From NCBI RefSeq assembly GCF_001887355.1, contig NZ_MPIN01000011.1, positions 187,170 to 251,169 on the forward strand: a DNA stretch of 64,000 nt, written 5' to 3'. This document shows, one piece after another, positions 40,237 to 49,735 of this stretch. The notes under the pieces are model-generated. The model was given only the letters and a program-made list of their open reading frames with translations. It made no database searches and had not been told where the DNA came from. The first letter of the stretch is position 1; each line of letters begins with the position of its first letter. The translations under genes were made by a program, and so were the position numbers. This stretch comes from Cystobacter ferrugineus. Lineage in GTDB: Bacteria; Myxococcota; Myxococcia; Myxococcales; Myxococcaceae.

Positions 40237-40559
40237 AGCGGCCTTGCCACCAGGCGCGTGGCCGAGATGGGGAGGAAGCGCAGCCAGGGCGTGGTCACCT
40301 GCCTGGCGCCGCACACCAGCGGCTCCGCGCGGAGTTCCGGACGCCGGGTCACACGCGGTGTCGCGGTCAGGCCACATCGCGGGTTGTGGCACTCGTCCTG
40401 GCGGAACTCGGGAGGAAGGCCCCCTCGGCAGGTTCTCGGGGGCACGTCACGCGCCCCTGCTCCCAGGTGGATTTCGTCCGCGCTCGAACACGTATGATCC
40501 GAAGTGCTGGCGCGACGCCGTCATTGAGACTGGTTCTCGCCCACGGGGATCCTCAGAGC
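40237..40559. other. Intergenic region
   Basis: About 320 bp with no gene I can support. Short open frames exist on both strands but none has a ribosome site. An alternative upstream start of the kinase gene (ATG 40494) lies within it. Confidence 0.5.
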
Positions 40560-43500
40560 ATGCTGGACATACCGGGTTATAGGGTTCTCGGCGCCATCCG
40601 AGCGATGGGCTCGAACGTGCTGTTCCAGGCGGTGCGCGAGGCCGATGCCCTGCCCGTCATCATCAAGACTCCGATCGCGGCCACACCGGGTCCCGTCGAG
40701 AACGAGCGGTACCGGCGGGAGTTTGGAATCCTGCAGCGATTGAAGGACGTGCGGGGCGTGGCCAGGCCCTATGCCTGCGATCGACTCCACGAGCGGCCCC
40801 TGCTCCTGCTGGAGTGGGTGCTCGGCCAACCCCTGTCCGAGACCGTGGGCCAGCCCATGGAGCTCTCCCGGTTCTTGAACCTGGCCATCTCCCTGACCGC
40901 CACCCTGGGGGAGGTCCATTGCCGCAACGTCATCCACAAGGACATCAAACCCTCGAACATCATCGAGGAGCCGTCGGGTGATGCACGGCTCATCGACTTC
41001 GGAGTGGCCACGCTGCAGCAGGTGGAGCACCTGGACGCGGCGCCCACTCACTTGATCGAGGGCACGCTGGCGTACATGTCGCCGGAGCAGACGGGGCGAA
41101 TGAACCGCGCGGTGGACTACCGCACGGACTTCTACTCGTTGGGCGTGACGTTCTACGAGATGCTGACGGGGCAGCGCCCCTTCCAGGGCAGGGATGCGCT
41201 CGAATGGTTCCACGCGCACATGGCCCGCAAGCCGAGGCCTCCCCACGAGCTGAACCCGCAGATTCCGCCGGCCCTGTCCGCCATCGTGATGAAGCTGCTG
41301 GCCAAGGTGGCCGAGGAGCGCTACCAGAGCGCCGAGGGACTCCAGGCGGACCTGGAGCGCTGCCGCGAAGCGCTGAGCCAGAGTGAGCAGGAGGTGTTCG
41401 CGTTGGGGACGCGCGACGCTCCCAACCGGTTCCAACTGCCGCAACGGCTCTACGGGCGAGAAGCGCAGGTGGCCACCCTGCTCGAGAGCTTCGAGCGGGT
41501 GGCCCACACGGACGAGCCGGAGTTGTTCCTGGTCAGCGGCTACTCGGGCATTGGCAAGTCCTCGGTGGTGAACGAGCTGTACAAGCCCGTGGTCCAGCGC
41601 CGCGGCTTCTTCCTGCGCGGAAAGTTCGACCAGTTCCAGCGGGACATTCCGTACGCCACCCTGGCGCAGACGCTCCGCGGGCTGGTGCAGCAACTGCTCG
41701 CGGGGAGCGATGAGGAGCTCGCCCGGTGGCGCGAACAGGTGAACCAGGCCTGGGACGGCAAGGGCCAGGTGCTCGTGGACCTGGTGCCCCAACTGGAAAT
41801 CCTGGCGGGCCCGCAGCCCGCGCTCCAGGAGTTGCCCGCCAATGAAGCGCAGCACCGCTTCTACCGGGTGGTGCGCCAGTTCCTCTCGGTGTTCGCCACC
41901 CGGGAGCACCCCCTGGTGGTGTTCCTGGATGACTTGCAGTGGGCGGACCTGGCCAGCCTCCAGATGCTCGGGCATCTGCTGTCGAAGACCCAGCCGGACC
42001 CCCTCCCGGTGCTCTGGATTGGCGCCTATCGGGACAACGAGGTGGGCCCCACGCATCCCCTCACGCCGATGCTGCGCGAGGTGCTCGCGGCGGGGACCCG
42101 GCTGACGGACGTCCGGCTGGAGCCACTGAGCGTGGAGCAGGTGGAGCACCTGGTGGGCGATGCGCTGCCAGGAGCGGAACGGGAGGTCATCGCCCCACTC
42201 TCGGCGCTGGTGCACGAGAAGACGGGAGGCAATCCCTTCTTCTTGCTGCAGTTGCTGGTGGCGCTCCACCAGGATGGTCTGCTGGTGCGGGCGCCCGAGG
42301 GCGGGTGGCGGTGGGATGCCGAGGGGGTGCGGGCCCGGGAGTACTCGGAGAACGTCGTCGACTTCATGGTGGGCAAGCTGCGCCAGTTCCCCCCAGGCAC
42401 GCAGCACCTGCTGCGGCTGGCCGCGTGCGTGGGCAACCTCTTCACCCTCCAGATGCTGGGCACCCTCGCCGGCCTGGGAGAGATGGAGGAGGTGGAACAG
42501 GGGCTCGAACCCGCGCTCCAGGAAAGCATGCTGGTGCGCACGGGCCCGGAGCAGTACCGCTTCCTGCATGATCGCATCCAGCAAGCGGCCCACTCCCTCA
42601 TCTCCGAGGCCGAGCGCAAGACGGTCCACCTGCGCATCGGTCGCCTGCTGCTCGCGAGCCTGACGCAAGAGCAGGTGCAGGAATCGCTCTTCGACGTGGT
42701 GAGTCAGCTCAACGCCGGGGCGGAGCTCATGGAGGACGCCGCGGAGCGCCACCAGCTCGCGCGGTTGAACGCCGAGGCGGGACGCAAGGCCGCGGCCGCG
42801 GTCGCGCTCCGCCCCGCCCTCACCTATCTCACCATGGCCTTCGCGCTCATCCCGGGAGACCCCTGGGAGACGGACTCCGAGCTGGCCTTCAAGGTACGGC
42901 TCGCGCGGGCGAGATGCGAGCTGCTGAGCAGCAACATCGCCGAGACGCGCCAGCTCGCGGAGGAACTCCTGTCCCGGGCGCGGAGCCGTGCGGACATCAC
43001 CGCCGTGTACTGCCTGAAGAATGACATCGGCCTGGTCACGGGCGACATCCCGGGCGCCGTCACCTGCATGCTGGAATGCCTCGACGTGCTGGGCATGCCC
43101 ATCTCACGCCACCCCACCCGGGAGGAAGCGATCGCCGCCCACGACGAGGTGTGGGCGCTGCTGGGGGAGCGCTCCATCGAGAGCCTCATCGACCTGCCGC
43201 CCATGACCGATCCGGACATGAAGCTGGTGATGGGGGTACTCGCCTCGCTCTTCGGACCGGCCTACTTCAGCGATCAGCACCTGCTCATCATCGACTTGAG
43301 CCGCATGGTCTCGCTGACCCTCCGCTACGGCTTCTCGGAGGCCGCGGTGCTGGGAATCTGCTGGTTCGGGGTGCTGACCAGCTCCTACTTCAAGCGGTAC
43401 CGGCAAGGCGAGGCCCTGGGTCAGCTCGCGTGCGGGCTCATCGATCGGCACAACCTGCCCGACCGCCGCACGCGGGTGCTCTTCGGGGTGCAGTACACCG

Positions 43501-45839
43501 ACTATTGGACCCGCCCCATCCACCTCGTGCACGAGATCTCCCTGCGCGGCTTCCGGGACGATCTCCAGTCCGGCGACTACCTGAACGCCAGCTTCTTCTG
43601 CCACATGATCGTCCAGAACCGTCTGGCCATGGGGCACAACCTCAAGGACGTCTACGAGGAGGCGGTCTCGCGCGGCGAGTTCGTGAACAAGGCGGGGGTC
43701 GTGGATGCGATGGACCTGCTCCTGAGCTACCAGGCCTACGTGCAGCAGATGCGTGGACTCTCGCGCTCCTTCGACACGATGAGCGGGGACGGTTTCGATG
43801 AACAGGAATTCGAGGCCACCCGGCTGGTTCCCGCGCGCATGGGCACCATGCGGTGCATCTATTGGATCATGAAGCTCCAGTCGCGCTTCATGTGCGGTGC
43901 CTACGCGGAGGCCCTGGAAGCGGCGGACAAGGCGTCCGAGCTGCTCTGGGCCATGCATGGCATGCTCTTTCGCAGGGAGCACCAGCTCTATCGCGCCCTG
44001 AGCCTGGCCGCGTGCTTCGAAGGGGCCACGCCCGAGGAGCAGCAGCGGTATCTCGAGGCCATCCAAGCGCATCAGCGGCAGCTCGCGGACTGGGCGGAAC
44101 ATTGCCCGGAGAACTTCCACGCGCTCGAGCAGATGGTGTCCGCGGAGCTGGCCCGCCTCGCGGGCCGGGCGGACGAAGCCACACGCGCCTATGAAGAAGC
44201 CATCCACTCGGCGCGGGAGAACGGTGCCACCCACTACGTGGGCTTGGCCAGCGAGCTCGCGGCCAACTTCTGGCGCACGCGACGGGCCTCGGTGGTCGCC
44301 CATGCCTTCGCGAGAGAAGCCCGGGCGGCGTACCAGCACTGGGGAGCCCTGGGCAAGGTGCAACACCTGGAAGCTCAGTGGCCCCACCTCGCGTCCTCGT
44401 CGGACAAGGAGGATACGCTCACCACCAGCAGCACGGCCTCGACCCGCATCGACGCGCTCACGGTCGTCAAGGCCCAGCAGGCCGTCTCCAGCGAGATCCT
44501 GCTGGACCGCCTGGTGACCACACTGCTGCGCGCGGCCATCGAGAACGCGGGCGCCCAGAGCGGCGCCCTGTTGCTGCCGGAAGGCAATACGCTGTCGGTG
44601 GCGGCCACCTCCGGAACTTCATCCGAGGGGGCAGCCCACGAGCTGCCGTGGACGATCCTGTCCTATGTCCGGCGTACCCGGGAGCACGTGCTCATTGGCG
44701 ACGCCTCCAAGCCCCACCCGTTCTCGGCCGATCCCTACCTGGCGCGGAGCGGAGCACGCTCGGTGTTGTGCCTGCCCCTGTTGAAGCAGGAGCAGTTCTC
44801 CGGAGCGCTGTATCTGCAGAACAACCTGGCCACCAATACCTTCAGCCCGGCGCGCCTGACGCTCCTCGGGCACATCGCCTCCCAGGCGGCCATCTCCATC
44901 GAGAACGCGCGGCTGTACGCGGACGTGCAGCGCGCCAGGACGGAGCTGCGCCGGGCCAATGAGGAACTGGAGCGGCGGGTGGAGGAGCGCACGCGCGAGC
45001 TCAAGCAGGCCCAGGCCCGCCTGGTGGACACCGCGCGGGAGGTGGGCATGGCCGAGGTGGCCTCCAACGTGCTGCACAACGTGGGCAACGTGCTCACCAG
45101 CGCCGTCGTCAACCTGGAGATGATGCGCCAGGCCGTGGGCTCCTCTCGCGTGGGCCGGTTGAAACAAGCCACGACCCTGCTGATGGAGAACCGGGCGACG
45201 CTGGCGGACTTCCTGGAGGAGGGCTCGCGCGGCAGCCGCCTGCCGGAATACCTCTCGGTGGTGGCCGACGAGCTGGTGCGCGAGCAGACGCGCCTCATGG
45301 AGGACATGGATGCGATGGGCCGGCACATCGACCACATCCGCGCCATCGTCCAGGTGCAGCAGACGTACGCGCGCAACGCGTTGATGACGGAGGAGTGCGA
45401 CCTGGCCCAGCTCATCGACGACGCCTTGCGCATCCAGATGGAGACGCTGCAGCGCCACGGCGTCTCCGTCCAACGCGAGCTGTCGGTGCTCCCCAAGGTG
45501 AGGGTGGACAAGCACAAGGTGCTGCAGATCCTCATCAACCTGCTCAGCAATGCCCGGCACGCGCTGGAGGCCATGCCCGAGGGGCAACGTCACCTGTGGG
45601 TGAAGCTGGACGCGGCGGGGCCGGTGGCGCGCATCCAGGTGATTGATGACGGCATGGGCATTGCCCCCGAGGTCAAGGGCAAGCTCTTCACGCACGGCTT
45701 CACCACGCACAAGAATGGCCACGGCTTCGGGCTGCACTCGAGCGCGCTGGCGGCGCAGATACTGAATGGACGCCTGACGCTCGAGAGCAACGGGCCTGGC
45801 CAGGGCGCCGTGGCCACGCTGGAGCTTCCTCTCACCTAG
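40560..45839 (+). CDS. Trifunctional Ser/Thr kinase / AAA ATPase / GAF histidine kinase
   Basis: A 1759-residue cytosolic signalling protein. Order: Ser/Thr kinase (~5-265; HKDIKPSN with Asp128, IDFG ~147, GTLAYMSPEQTGRM), AAA ATPase (~290-600; Walker A GYSGIGKSS ~327, Walker B VVFLDDLQWAD ~450), a long helical TPR-like region (~700-1280), GAF (~1300-1450), a coiled coil (RRANEELERRVEERTRELKQ) and a histidine kinase with H-box His1506 (SNVLHNVGNVLTSAVVNLEM), N box INLLSNARHALEA and G boxes IDDGMGIAP and GHGFGLH. It thus combines eukaryote-like and two-component phosphotransfer; no receiver is nearby. ATG 40560 (MLDIPGYRV) is typical; one at 40494 would add 22 residues. Its stop codon is the insertion site of the IS that follows. 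Confidence 0.9.
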   Translation: MLDIPGYRVLGAIRAMGSNVLFQAVREADALPVIIKTPIAATPGPVENERYRREFGILQRLKDVRGVARPYACDRLHERPLLLLEWVLGQPLSETVGQPMELSRFLNLAISLTATLGEVHCRNVIHKDIKPSNIIEEPSGDARLIDFGVATLQQVEHLDAAPTHLIEGTLAYMSPEQTGRMNRAVDYRTDFYSLGVTFYEMLTGQRPFQGRDALEWFHAHMARKPRPPHELNPQIPPALSAIVMKLLAKVAEERYQSAEGLQADLERCREALSQSEQEVFALGTRDAPNRFQLPQRLYGREAQVATLLESFERVAHTDEPELFLVSGYSGIGKSSVVNELYKPVVQRRGFFLRGKFDQFQRDIPYATLAQTLRGLVQQLLAGSDEELARWREQVNQAWDGKGQVLVDLVPQLEILAGPQPALQELPANEAQHRFYRVVRQFLSVFATREHPLVVFLDDLQWADLASLQMLGHLLSKTQPDPLPVLWIGAYRDNEVGPTHPLTPMLREVLAAGTRLTDVRLEPLSVEQVEHLVGDALPGAEREVIAPLSALVHEKTGGNPFFLLQLLVALHQDGLLVRAPEGGWRWDAEGVRAREYSENVVDFMVGKLRQFPPGTQHLLRLAACVGNLFTLQMLGTLAGLGEMEEVEQGLEPALQESMLVRTGPEQYRFLHDRIQQAAHSLISEAERKTVHLRIGRLLLASLTQEQVQESLFDVVSQLNAGAELMEDAAERHQLARLNAEAGRKAAAAVALRPALTYLTMAFALIPGDPWETDSELAFKVRLARARCELLSSNIAETRQLAEELLSRARSRADITAVYCLKNDIGLVTGDIPGAVTCMLECLDVLGMPISRHPTREEAIAAHDEVWALLGERSIESLIDLPPMTDPDMKLVMGVLASLFGPAYFSDQHLLIIDLSRMVSLTLRYGFSEAAVLGICWFGVLTSSYFKRYRQGEALGQLACGLIDRHNLPDRRTRVLFGVQYTDYWTRPIHLVHEISLRGFRDDLQSGDYLNASFFCHMIVQNRLAMGHNLKDVYEEAVSRGEFVNKAGVVDAMDLLLSYQAYVQQMRGLSRSFDTMSGDGFDEQEFEATRLVPARMGTMRCIYWIMKLQSRFMCGAYAEALEAADKASELLWAMHGMLFRREHQLYRALSLAACFEGATPEEQQRYLEAIQAHQRQLADWAEHCPENFHALEQMVSAELARLAGRADEATRAYEEAIHSARENGATHYVGLASELAANFWRTRRASVVAHAFAREARAAYQHWGALGKVQHLEAQWPHLASSSDKEDTLTTSSTASTRIDALTVVKAQQAVSSEILLDRLVTTLLRAAIENAGAQSGALLLPEGNTLSVAATSGTSSEGAAHELPWTILSYVRRTREHVLIGDASKPHPFSADPYLARSGARSVLCLPLLKQEQFSGALYLQNNLATNTFSPARLTLLGHIASQAAISIENARLYADVQRARTELRRANEELERRVEERTRELKQAQARLVDTAREVGMAEVASNVLHNVGNVLTSAVVNLEMMRQAVGSSRVGRLKQATTLLMENRATLADFLEEGSRGSRLPEYLSVVADELVREQTRLMEDMDAMGRHIDHIRAIVQVQQTYARNALMTEECDLAQLIDDALRIQMETLQRHGVSVQRELSVLPKVRVDKHKVLQILINLLSNARHALEAMPEGQRHLWVKLDAAGPVARIQVIDDGMGIAPEVKGKLFTHGFTTHKNGHGFGLHSSALAAQILNGRLTLESNGPGQGAVATLELPLT

Positions 45840-45854
45840 CCCGGATCGATCACA
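45836..45854 (+). repeat. Left CTAG target duplication and inverted repeat of IS1380 element
   Basis: CTAG followed by CCCGGATCGATCACA. The CTAG contains the TAG stop codon of the kinase gene. Confidence 0.88.
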
Positions 45855-47492
45855 AAGGGAGGGAACACCGCGTAGCGACCGGCCGATAACTGGAGAGTTC
45901 TCAAGGCTTTCCACCCATCGGAAGGAGCTACGCGGTGAAAACAGAGCGTAACGCGAAGCAGGTCGAGTTCGACAGCGTGGGAAGGAGGAAACTGGTGGCG
46001 GCGTTCGACGGCGAGCACATCTCGTCGGATGGAGGGCTGGCGCTGTTGCACCGAACGGACCAGCGGTTCGAGCTGATGCGGAAGTTCGCCGAGTGCTTCA
46101 AGGACTTGAGAAGGCCGGAGTTGATTGAGCACTCGGTGGAAGAACTCGTCCGACAGCGCGTTTTCGGCATCGCGTGCGGCTACGAGGACCTGGTGGACCA
46201 TGAGACGCTGCGAAACGACCCGCTGCTTGCGGCCGTGGTGGGCAAGTCGGAGCCCCAGAAGCAGCCTTTGGCCAGCCCGAGCACGCTCAACCGGCTGGAG
46301 CTGACGCCAGCGGACGCGACGGCCGAGGCCCGCTACCGGAAGGTGGTTTACGACGGCCAGGCCATCGAGAACTTCTTCGTCGATGCGTTCCTGGATGCGC
46401 ACCGTGAGCCGCTGCGCGAAGTGGTGCTGGACCTCGATGCGACAGACGACCCGATTCACGGCACGCAGGAGGGCCGCTTCTTCCACGGCTACTACGGCAA
46501 CTACTGCTACCTGCCGCTCTACATCTTCGCTGGCGACTTCCTGCTGTGCGCCAGGCTGCGCACCGCCGACCTCGACGCCGCCGCGGGCTCGCTGGAGGAA
46601 GTGCAGCGGCTCGTCTCGCGCATCCGCGCGCGCTGGCCGCAGACGCGCATCCTCCTGCGTGCGGATTCCGGCTTCGCCCGGGATGAACTCATGACCTGGT
46701 GCGAGCAGAACGGCATCGACTTCGTGTTCGGTCTGGCTCGAAACGCCCGGCTGGAAGCCATGATAAGCGGGGACCTGAAGCTGGTGCGCGCTGTCTCCCG
46801 CGAAGAGCGTAAAGGCGCTCCGGTGCGGGCGTACCGGGAACTTCGCTACCGCACCCTGGAGTCCTGGACGCGCGAACGCCGCGTTGTCGCGAAGGCCGAG
46901 TGGCTCGGGGACAAATTCAACCCGCGCTTCGTGGTGACTTCTTTGCGCCCCCAGGAGCATGAGGCCCGGGCTCTGTACGAGCAGCTCTACTGCGCCCGCG
47001 GCGACATGGAGAACCGAATCAAGGAGCAGCAGTTGGACCTCTTCGCCGACAGGACCAGCGCCCACTCCCTGCGCGCCAACCAGCTGCGCCTCTGGTTTGC
47101 CTCCGCCGCGTACGTCCTGCTGAACCTGCTGCGCCACTTCGGCCTACGCGGCACCGAGATGGAGCGGGCGCAGGCGGGCACCATCCGGTTGAAGCTGCTC
47201 AAGGTTGCCGCCATCGTCCGCGTCAGCGTCCGCCGCGTCGTGCTCTCGCTCAGCGCGGCTGCGCCGGTGAAGGACCTCTTCGCGCGCATCGCCCAACAGC
47301 TCCACGAAGTCCCAACTCCCTCCTGACGCCTCGCAGCTCTTTGACAACCTCGACGGGCCTGAACGCCGGCTGGTGCAGGCCACTGTCATGCCCGCAGCTC
47401 GCTGCCGCGTGTCCATTCGCCACGCGCCGCGCGCAGACGCCGCCAATTGATGCCTGGCCACCCGGCGCGGGCCTTCGTGTGACCGATCCGGG
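45840..47492 (+). mobile_element. Complete IS1380-family insertion sequence (1653 bp)
   Basis: One transposase gene lies between terminal inverted repeats that begin CCCGGATCG: left CCCGGATCGATCACA at 45840, right complement CCCGGATCGGTCACA ending at 47492 (14 of 15 match). Both ends are flanked by the same four bases, CTAG (45836-45839 and 47493-47496), a target duplication of the length expected for the family. The element looks intact and potentially active. It landed on the TAG stop of the trifunctional kinase, and the left copy of the duplication restores that stop. Confidence 0.9.
45935..47326 (+). CDS. IS1380-family transposase
   Basis: A 463-residue DDE transposase. The GTG start at 45935 has AAGGAG seven bases upstream. 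The N-terminus is LVAAFDGEHISSDGGLALLH, the usual family opening. Catalytic residues are likely the Asp in LDLDATDDPIHG (~165), the Asp in LLRADSGFARDELM (~248) and the Glu in RGDMENRIKEQQLDLF, the YREK-like region (~355). The gene fills most of the element and has no frameshift, so the element should be able to move itself. Confidence 0.92.
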   Translation: MKTERNAKQVEFDSVGRRKLVAAFDGEHISSDGGLALLHRTDQRFELMRKFAECFKDLRRPELIEHSVEELVRQRVFGIACGYEDLVDHETLRNDPLLAAVVGKSEPQKQPLASPSTLNRLELTPADATAEARYRKVVYDGQAIENFFVDAFLDAHREPLREVVLDLDATDDPIHGTQEGRFFHGYYGNYCYLPLYIFAGDFLLCARLRTADLDAAAGSLEEVQRLVSRIRARWPQTRILLRADSGFARDELMTWCEQNGIDFVFGLARNARLEAMISGDLKLVRAVSREERKGAPVRAYRELRYRTLESWTRERRVVAKAEWLGDKFNPRFVVTSLRPQEHEARALYEQLYCARGDMENRIKEQQLDLFADRTSAHSLRANQLRLWFASAAYVLLNLLRHFGLRGTEMERAQAGTIRLKLLKVAAIVRVSVRRVVLSLSAAAPVKDLFARIAQQLHEVPTPS

Positions 47493-47496
47493 CTAG
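47478..47496 (+). repeat. Right inverted repeat and CTAG target duplication of IS1380 element
   Basis: TGTGACCGATCCGGG followed by CTAG, the complement of the left end with one mismatch. Confidence 0.88.
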
Positions 47497-47685
47497 CGCG
47501 CCCGCCCCGCGGTCGATGCCACGGCCCCATGCCTTCGCGCCGACTCCCACCTCGGGCCCGCGCATCCGGCTCGTTTCCTCGCCGATGGAGCCGACACCTC
47601 GTGGATTGGAAGGCCGGACCTGGACAAGGCCAGGGCACTGCTATCTCGGGCACGCCAAGACATCGAGCCGCGTCAATGGGAACAG

Positions 47686-48471
47686 TTGGACCGCAAGCTC
47701 ACCGCAGCGGAACGGGCCTTCGAGCGCTTCTCGCGCGCCGCGAAAGCGAGCGGGCACGCCGCCAAGGTGGTGAGGGGGGCGGAGGGCGTCGCGCAGGCGG
47801 GACGCGCCAGGACGTTGGCTGAATTCCTCCCCCGGGTGGGCCCGTTGCTCGTGGGCCTCGTCCTGCTCTACCCCTCCAGCACCGCCGGGCCAGACATCGA
47901 CCGTTGCCCGGAGTGGGTCGACGCTCAAGGGGAGTACGAGGCCCGTCTGCGGGAGGTGGCGGAGGAGTCGCGGCGGCTCATGGAGGAATTTGAGCGTCAG
48001 GAAGCAGAGGAGGTCGTGCCGGACTTTGATTCGGCCCCGCTTATGGCCGTCAGGGAACCCAAGACTTGGCGGACCACGGTAAATCCAGCGACAGGTAAGT
48101 TCTACACCACCGTCGAGGAGTATGACCGTGTTCCTCGTCACGAGGGTCAAATCTGTAAGAACAGTAAGCTCGACGAACTCGAAGAGGAAAAGCGCGTACT
48201 CTATACGAAAATCCCTATCCTCGATCCGAGGCATCCTAATTCGTCGAACGAGAGATGGGAGCCGGAGATCCCGTGCTCCAACATCCGGAATCGTCTCAAA
48301 GCCATGCAGAAAGTCCTTGATAAACGTGAGGAGATAAAGAAAAAATGCTTCGGAGGAAAATCCGATGCTGGCCATGATAAAGCAATCGGTGACCTCCAAA
48401 AAGGCATCGCGTACCTGAAGCGACTCGAAGGGACGAATTGCGCCTCAGGTCATCCGATGGCGGATAGGTAA
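47686..48471 (+). CDS. Candidate polymorphic-toxin-type effector, possibly N-truncated
   Basis: A 261-residue reading frame from a TTG at 47686, though protein-like coding continues upstream in frame (PDLDKARALLSRARQDIEPR) as far as the right end of the IS, with no convincing start, so the N-terminus is probably lost. It has a helical region (LTAAERAFERFSRAAKASGH), one hydrophobic segment (LPRVGPLLVGLVLLYPSSTA) and a Cys-containing C-terminal domain with C-SNIRNRLKAMQKVLDKREEI, KKKCFGG, SDAGHDKAIGDLQKG and GTNC. That Cys/His pattern resembles small toxin domains at the ends of polymorphic toxins, but I cannot name the family. GC content falls in the C-terminal half, as in swapped toxin tips. 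An ankyrin gene starts three bases after the stop, the usual place of an immunity gene. Confidence 0.55.
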   Translation: MDRKLTAAERAFERFSRAAKASGHAAKVVRGAEGVAQAGRARTLAEFLPRVGPLLVGLVLLYPSSTAGPDIDRCPEWVDAQGEYEARLREVAEESRRLMEEFERQEAEEVVPDFDSAPLMAVREPKTWRTTVNPATGKFYTTVEEYDRVPRHEGQICKNSKLDELEEEKRVLYTKIPILDPRHPNSSNERWEPEIPCSNIRNRLKAMQKVLDKREEIKKKCFGGKSDAGHDKAIGDLQKGIAYLKRLEGTNCASGHPMADR

Positions 48472-48474
48472 ATC

Positions 48475-49107
48475 ATGTCGAAGGATCTCTTCGCTGCGAT
48501 CAAACAGCACGATACAGCACGGGTCAAGGCACTGCTAGAAGGGGGAGCCAATCCGAACGAGCCACAGTCAGAGGGGCGGGGGCTGCGTCCACTGCAAGAG
48601 GCCATCTTCGCACTCTGCGATGGAGGCGAGGTCGACATGCTCAAGGTGCTCATCGAGCACGGCGCGGACGTCAATGCCTGGGATGTCGAGCGGGACCAAA
48701 CACCCCTGTTGACGGCCGTCTGCGAGCAAGAGGTGGCGGCCCTTGAGGTGCTCGTGAGGGCGGGGGCCGACCCCAATGTGCGCAGCGGCGGAGGCGACAC
48801 GCCGCTGCGGATATGCGCGGAGTCGGGCTACTTGGCTATGGCGGCTCTGCTGCTGTTCGCGGGGGCCGCCCGGACCATCAACGACTGGGGCGGGATTTCC
48901 GGATACACGGCTCTCGGGCTTGCGGCACTTCGATTGGACCTCCCCATGATCAAGCTGCTGCTCGCCGCAGGCGCTGACCCGAGGTCCCCAGACGAAGACA
49001 AGCGGCCCGCTCATTACTGCATGCCACCGCGCGCTGAATCCGATTCCCAGACGTGGGACGAAGTGTTCGAGCTACTCGGAGGAGCGATGGACCGCATGCC
49101 GTTGTAG
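48475..49107 (+). CDS. Ankyrin-repeat protein, candidate immunity protein
   Basis: A 210-residue soluble protein starting three bases after the stop of the toxin-like gene. Five ankyrin-type repeats are visible, each of about 33 residues: VKALLEGGANPNEPQSEGRG, LKVLIEHGADVNAWDVERDQ, LEVLVRAGADPNVRSGGGDT, MAALLLFAGAARTINDWGGI and IKLLLAAGADPRSPDEDKRP. There is no signal peptide. Ankyrin proteins directly behind toxin genes often neutralise the toxin by binding it; that is inference here, from gene order and spacing. Alternatively it is a general protein-protein adaptor. Confidence 0.8.
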   Translation: MSKDLFAAIKQHDTARVKALLEGGANPNEPQSEGRGLRPLQEAIFALCDGGEVDMLKVLIEHGADVNAWDVERDQTPLLTAVCEQEVAALEVLVRAGADPNVRSGGGDTPLRICAESGYLAMAALLLFAGAARTINDWGGISGYTALGLAALRLDLPMIKLLLAAGADPRSPDEDKRPAHYCMPPRAESDSQTWDEVFELLGGAMDRMPL

Positions 49108-49125
49108 AACGGAGGTCGCGCTCTC

Positions 49126-49230
49126 GCGCTCACGGACACTCCGCTCGACCTGGACAACCCGGCCCACCCGAACGCGCTCAAACGGGCCTACGAGCGCTTC
49201 CCGGAGATTGGCGGGCGCGCTACCCCTTGA
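49126..49230 (+). pseudogene. 3'-end fragment of an unknown protein
   Basis: An in-frame tail LALTDTPLDLDNPAHPNALK RAYERFPEIGGRATP ends at a TGA (49228-49230). It has no start. Its place directly behind the ankyrin gene is typical of displaced toxin or immunity tails, but the family is unknown. Confidence 0.4.
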
Positions 49231-49253
49231 GGCACGGCTCGCGCTGGCCGCAC

Positions 49254-49490
49254 TCAGGGCCCCTTCGCTTTCCCCTCGGGGAAGGTGACGTTCTCAAGGG
49301 TGAAGGTGCGCGGCCCCTGTGCTTCCCATAGCTTGAGGGTGCAGGGGCAGCCGAGCTGCGCGCGCTCCCCCTTGATGCCCACCACGACGGCACCGGCCCC
49401 ATTCGTGGGAATGGGCGCCAGTGGCCACCGGGCAAGCTCCACCTGCTCACCCGTCGAATCCACCAGCCTGGAGGCTTCGCTCCAGGCCAC
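49254..49490 (-). pseudogene. DUF2381-family C-terminal fragment
   Basis: The minus-strand frame ends ARWPLAPIPTNGAGAVVVGI, KLWEAQGPRTFTLENVTFPE, the closing strand pattern of the myxobacterial DUF2381 family (LWEAxGxRTxTLxxVTFP). Only about 70 residues remain; the start and N-terminal domain are missing, and the upstream side is joined to a serine recombinase fragment. Confidence 0.6.
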
Positions 49491-49735
49491 GCGTGCGCGA
49501 GTCGAGCACCTGGAGGCTCAACACGCCGAGGGTGCACGCGTGGAACGGCTGGGGGCCGACCTCGAGGCCTTCGCCGCGACCATCCGGGACGGCTTGGAGG
49601 CGCTCGACTTCGCCGGGCGCCAACGCCTCGTCCGCTTGCTCGTCGAGCGGGTCATCGTGCTGGGGGAGGACGTCACCATCGAGCATGCCGTCCCCCTCTC
49701 CGGCCGTTTTTGTCGTTTGCGTCCTGATGATCGAG
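49465..49735 (+). pseudogene. Serine site-specific recombinase, C-terminal fragment
   Basis: The frame reads LEASLQATRARVEHLEAQHA then GADLEAFAATIRDGLEALDF, AGRQRLVRLLVERVIVLGED and VTIEHAVPLSGRFCRLRPDD. This is the coiled-coil and tail of large serine recombinases, whose typical ending is LDFAxRxxLVxLLVDRVxVxGxxVEIxxxIP. The catalytic resolvase domain is gone. Confidence 0.65.

Noticed and set aside
40521-42752. A 743-residue minus-strand frame opposite the trifunctional kinase
   Set aside because: No start signal or domain; an antisense shadow of kinase and ATPase domains.
45840-47492. IS element as a disruptor of the trifunctional kinase
   Set aside because: The kinase ends normally with a complete HATPase domain and its TAG lies in the left target duplication, so the insertion is after the coding sequence.
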